Origin: JBDTLH01 sp039934875
Lineage (GTDB): Bacteria; Acidobacteriota; Terriglobia; Terriglobales; Acidobacteriaceae
Length of the DNA: 5,746 nucleotides
Assembly: GCA_039934875.1 (NCBI GenBank)
Contig: JBDTLH010000025.1
Span: 1 to 5,746, forward strand
Direction: 5' to 3'
Each line of letters opens with the position of its first letter. The first letter of the stretch is position 1. Below the pieces are notes generated by a model. It did not search any database. It saw nothing but the letters and a program-made list of their open reading frames with translations, and was not told where the DNA came from. This document shows, one piece after another, positions 4,760 through 5,746 of this stretch. The translations under genes and the position numbers were made by a program.

Positions 4760-5545
4760 ATGCGGGATGATGCTGCTGCGGCAGTGAGAGCGTATTATCG
4801 CACGATATTGCCATTCTACGAGGAAGAGAACGAAACGCGTAACGACCTTGAATTCTGGCGTGGCGTGGCGGGGGAGTGCCAGCCGCGTAACATTCTGGAG
4901 CTGGGCGCGGGCACGGGGCGGATGACGGCGGCGTTGCGGGAGTTCGCTCCGGTGGTGGCGATTGATTTGTTGCCGGAGATGTTGGAGCGGGCGGCGGCGC
5001 GGCTGAGCGGAGGGCATTTGTTTCCGGTGGAGTGGAGGGTTGCGGACATGCGGAATTTTGCTTTGCCGCAGCGCTTTGATTTGATAGTTGCCGCCGATGA
5101 TCCGTTTTCGCATTTGACGCTCAGGAGAGAGAGAGAGATGGCGTTGCGCGCGGTTCGAGAGCATCTTGCGCCGGGCGGGAGGGTGGTGATTGAGGGGCTT
5201 TATCGTCCCCATCGAATACGCTTTGAAGTGGCGGAGCGTTGCGCGAATGGGGTATCAGTAAGGGAGGAGTGGTCGCCCTACGGGAGCCATGATTGCTGGC
5301 GGGCGCGCTATTACTATCGCCGCGGCGGAGAGCGAGTGGAGGCGGAGTTTCGGGCGCGGGCGTGGAATCCGGCGGAGGTTGAGGAATTATTCGCGAGTTG
5401 TGGCCTGAAGCTGAGGGCGAGGTGTGGAGATTTCGAGCGGCGGGCGTTTGCGGCGGGGGCAAGGAGGATTATTTTGGTGGGGGAGAGGGTGATCTGGTTC
5501 CCACCCTTTGCGCAAAGAACGCGCGAAGAATGGGGCACCCAGTGA
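4760..5545 (+). CDS. Class I SAM-dependent methyltransferase
   Basis: A 261-residue protein with a Rossmann-type methyltransferase domain. Motif I ILELGAGTGRM (45-55) binds AdoMet; VVAIDLLPEML (65-75) ends strand 2 with the acidic residue (D69) that contacts the ribose; VADMRNF (94-100) is the motif near the adenine; RFDLIVAADDPFSHL (105-119) is strand 4; LAPGGRVVIE (136-145) is strand 5. The N-terminal AYYRTILPFYEEENE (11-25) and the DDPFSHL motif recall small-molecule methyltransferases, but the substrate is unknown. The C-terminal half (about 146-261) is a further beta-rich region of unclear role. The last 15 residues (FPPFAQRTREEWGTQ) are encoded by a hairpin/repeat that looks inserted, so the original C-terminus may have been replaced. 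It is followed after 55 bp by ccmC on the same strand. Confidence 0.88.
   Translation: MRDDAAAAVRAYYRTILPFYEEENETRNDLEFWRGVAGECQPRNILELGAGTGRMTAALREFAPVVAIDLLPEMLERAAARLSGGHLFPVEWRVADMRNFALPQRFDLIVAADDPFSHLTLRREREMALRAVREHLAPGGRVVIEGLYRPHRIRFEVAERCANGVSVREEWSPYGSHDCWRARYYYRRGGERVEAEFRARAWNPAEVEELFASCGLKLRARCGDFERRAFAAGARRIILVGERVIWFPPFAQRTREEWGTQ
5499..5535 (+). repeat. Interrupted inverted repeat at the methyltransferase 3' end
   Basis: The inner stem is CTTTGCGC (5506-5513) with GCGCGAAG (5521-5528), including one G-T pair, around AAAGAAC. After a 2-nt mismatch on each side, CCCA (5500-5503) pairs with TGGG (5531-5534). The palindrome CTTTGCGCAAAG is at 5506-5517. No T-run follows, so it is not a classical terminator. 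It looks like a dispersed repeat read as the last codons of the gene. Confidence 0.5.
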
Positions 5546-5571
5546 GTTAGTCGGGATGGGGAACCCAGTGA
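5530..5571 (+). repeat. 16-bp direct repeat with 26-bp period
   Basis: ATGGGGCACCCAGTGA at 5530-5545 and ATGGGGAACCCAGTGA at 5556-5571 differ at one base. The first copy contains the methyltransferase stop codon; the second lies in the leader of ccmC. The left copy is also part of the hairpin at 5499-5535. Confidence 0.75.
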
Positions 5572-5600
5572 CGATAGAATAGAGGGGCTGGACATTCCGC

Positions 5601-5746
5601 ATGAAATATTTTTTCTATATAGCTGTGTTGATCACCATTGCGCTGCTGGGATATGGGGCATATCAGGGGCTGGTGGTGGCTCCGACGGAAGAGACGATGG
5701 GCAATATACAGCGGATCTTTTACTACCATGTGCCTTCGGCATGGAC
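5601..5746 (+). CDS. ccmC: Cytochrome c maturation protein CcmC (3' partial)
   Basis: CcmC is the membrane protein that binds heme on the outer face and, with its periplasmic WWD domain, loads it on CcmE. Only the first 48 codons are in the window. A first membrane segment spans about residues 4-24 (FFYIAVLITIALLGYGAYQGL). Then comes VVAPTEETMGNIQRIFYYHVPSAW (25-48). The YxHVPSAW motif is typical of CcmC, and His43 aligns with the first conserved axial heme histidine of the family (His60 in E. coli). The WWD motif would lie beyond the window. The start is ATG 5601; the nearest purine-rich stretch (AGAGGGG, 5581-5587) is 13 nt away, farther than usual. It is separated from ccmB by three unrelated genes. 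Confidence 0.9.
   Translation, partial: MKYFFYIAVLITIALLGYGAYQGLVVAPTEETMGNIQRIFYYHVPSAW

Noticed and set aside
5575..5580. TAGAAT as a -10 box for ccmC
   Set aside because: No convincing -35 hexamer at the usual distance, and it lies only 20 bp before the start codon next to a repeat; not enough to call a promoter.

Overview
The window carries part of a cytochrome c maturation (System I, Ccm) locus from a high-GC bacterium. My best guess is an acidobacterium (Terriglobales-like). That rests on three things: the Ccm proteins look acidobacterial in style, codon use is strongly GCG/CTG/GGG-rich, and there are dispersed palindromes such as CCCCCGGCTGAAGCCGGGGG and ATGGGGCACCCAGTGA that I associate from memory with such genomes. 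No search was possible.

Layout, left to right. The 3' end of ccmE (heme chaperone with a CxxxY heme site) runs by an ATGA overlap into ccmA (ATPase of the CcmAB transporter). The ccmA reading frame holds an in-frame block of about 74 extra codons made of REP-like palindromes and a 27-bp tandem repeat. A stretch of 936 bp without a Ccm gene follows (1169-2104): a strong bidirectional terminator, a low-GC patch (about 44 % G+C by hand count over 1261-1500, against more than 60 % in the neighbours) with a small minus-strand membrane-protein ORF, a possible gene remnant, a second copy of the palindrome pair found inside ccmA, and another GC-rich hairpin. Then comes ccmB (six-helix membrane partner of CcmA).

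Between ccmB and ccmC lie three genes with no evident Ccm role: a helical lipoprotein (+), a GT4-type glycosyltransferase (-) and a class I SAM-dependent methyltransferase (+). The last two are divergent, with start codons 10 bp apart. The window ends inside ccmC, after its conserved HVPSAW motif.

How they work together: CcmA and CcmB form the ABC transporter that, with CcmC, loads heme on CcmE and releases holo-CcmE for delivery to apocytochromes outside the membrane. What stands out is that this normally compact operon is split twice, with repeats inside or beside several of its genes. The ccmA insertion and the terminator-flanked island between ccmA and ccmB are the parts most worth a second look.
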